This document shows, piece after piece, positions 6,090-6,738 of a stretch of 6,738 bases of DNA. Source of the stretch: Iamia sp052038315. GTDB lineage: Bacteria; Actinomycetota; Acidimicrobiia; Acidimicrobiales; Iamiaceae. The notes below the pieces were generated by a model. It did not search any database, had not been told where the DNA came from, and saw nothing but the letters and a program-made list of their open reading frames with translations. How positions within the stretch are numbered: the stretch's first letter is position 1; every line of letters starts with the position of its first letter. The translations under genes were made by a program, and so were the position numbers. The stretch covers positions 1 through 6,738 of the forward strand of contig JBQGCF010000152.1 in NCBI GenBank assembly GCA_052038315.1, read 5' to 3'.

Positions 6090-6738
6090 TCGATCCGCTC
6101 GAGCTCGCCGGGGCTTCCGCTCAGCAGCATCTCGCTGGCGAAGGCCCCGGCCGGGTTCTCGACCAGCCACACGTGGAGCATCTCGGGGCTCCGGTGGGTC
6201 TCCGAGCGGCCCTCGGGGCACGGGGCCGGGACGGCGAGCACCGCCCGGGTCTCGAGGTCGGCGGCGTCGTCGTAGAAGCAGACCGGCTTCTCGTAGAAGT
6301 GGTAGTGCCACGGCGCCGCCGGGCTGGCCTGCGGGCCGGGCCGGCCTGGCTCCGACAGGAACATGGCCCCGTAGACGACGTCGCTGGCGACATCGAGGAC
6401 CAGGGCCTCGGGGTGCTCGGGGTCGAGCTCCCGGCCGTCGGCGACCAGGTCGGGGTCGATCAGGTGGACCGTCCGGGCGTCGCCCGGGGCCACCGTCGCC
6501 CCGTCGTGGGAGTGGTCCTCGCCGTCGTCCCGCACGACGTAGCCGGCGGCGGCGGCGTCCTCGCCGGTGACGATGGCGCCGACCGCGTCCCGGGCCCGCC
6601 GGGCCAGGTCGTCGGTCTCGGCGGTCTGGGCCGCGGTGGGCTCGGTGCCCCGCTCCCAGCGGGACACCTCGATCACGTCGCCGGGCACCGCCCACTCCCA
6701 GCCGTCGTCGGTGCGCCGGGGCGTCGTCGTCGGTGCGT
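6086..6738 (-). CDS. Uncharacterised actinobacterial protein with WHxH and MLHVW motifs (5'-partial)
   Basis: The minus frame is open from the right edge to TAG at 6088-6086, giving 216 visible residues. A GTG at 6688 has a GGGAG six bases before it and could be the start (200 residues). However, the codons upstream (TDDGWEWAVPGD) look like real protein, so the start is probably outside the window. Numbering from that GTG: an Ala/Asp/Arg-rich helix-like stretch at 15-48 leads to AAAAGY; then LDPEHPEALVL 88-98, AMF 108-110, WHYH 127-130, CF 137-138, CPEG 157-160, MLHVW 170-174 and NPAGAF 178-183. From memory this order matches a family of unknown function common in Actinobacteria (GY..., LDPxxPExLVY, WHxHxxxCF, MLHVWxVxNPxGPF). 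The conserved His and Cys could bind a metal, which is inference. It is convergent with the secreted proteins, so no functional link is implied. Confidence 0.75.
   Translation of the reverse strand, partial: APTTTPRRTDDGWEWAVPGDVIEVSRWERGTEPTAAQTAETDDLARRARDAVGAIVTGEDAAAAGYVVRDDGEDHSHDGATVAPGDARTVHLIDPDLVADGRELDPEHPEALVLDVASDVVYGAMFLSEPGRPGPQASPAAPWHYHFYEKPVCFYDDAADLETRAVLAVPAPCPEGRSETHRSPEMLHVWLVENPAGAFASEMLLSGSPGELERID

Noticed and set aside
5424..6695. 423-codon minus-strand open frame across the end of the second gene
   Set aside because: It is Arg/Gly/Pro-rich low-complexity translation, overlaps a well-supported gene on the other strand and runs in a different frame from the motif-bearing protein at 6086-6738.

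Overview
The window is extremely GC-rich, with third codon positions almost all G or C. Start codons include GTG, and the genes are long secreted multidomain proteins. This points to a high-GC actinobacterium. The domain mix (glycine-rich head, bacterial Ig/cadherin-like repeats, carboxypeptidase-regulatory-like repeats with an EWY-type motif) fits environmental Actinobacteria, perhaps Acidimicrobiia, but no marker gene is present and the placement is an inference.

Layout: positions 1-2993 hold a plus-strand gene cut by the left edge. It encodes a secreted protein whose visible start is the end of a signal peptide. A 72-base gap (2994-3065) follows, with a possible hairpin and a clear Shine-Dalgarno. 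Positions 3066-6089 hold a complete plus-strand paralogue of 1007 residues with an intact signal peptide. From 6089 back to 6086 its stop codon overlaps the stop of a convergent minus-strand gene that runs off the right edge (6086-6738). This third gene encodes a protein with WHxH, Cys-Phe and MLHVW motifs that resembles an uncharacterised actinobacterial family.

The two large proteins share one architecture: signal peptide, about 310-325 residues of cysteine-containing glycine-rich domain, three Ig/cadherin-like repeats each with one pair of cysteines, then four carboxypeptidase-regulatory/transthyretin-like repeats each ending in an aromatic motif. Identity between the two rises along their length, from a loosely alignable glycine-rich head to about four residues in five identical over the last 375 residues. 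They look like tandem-duplicated, exported, surface or matrix proteins with a conserved stalk and a diverged head. Neither has a visible LPXTG or C-terminal membrane anchor. They are probably co-transcribed, and no enzyme or toxin domain was seen in either.

One local anomaly is a 20-base run of G at 420-439 inside a glycine tract otherwise written as alternating GGT/GGC. It may be a sequencing or assembly artefact or a slippage site. No RNA gene, insertion sequence, CRISPR array or phage feature was found.
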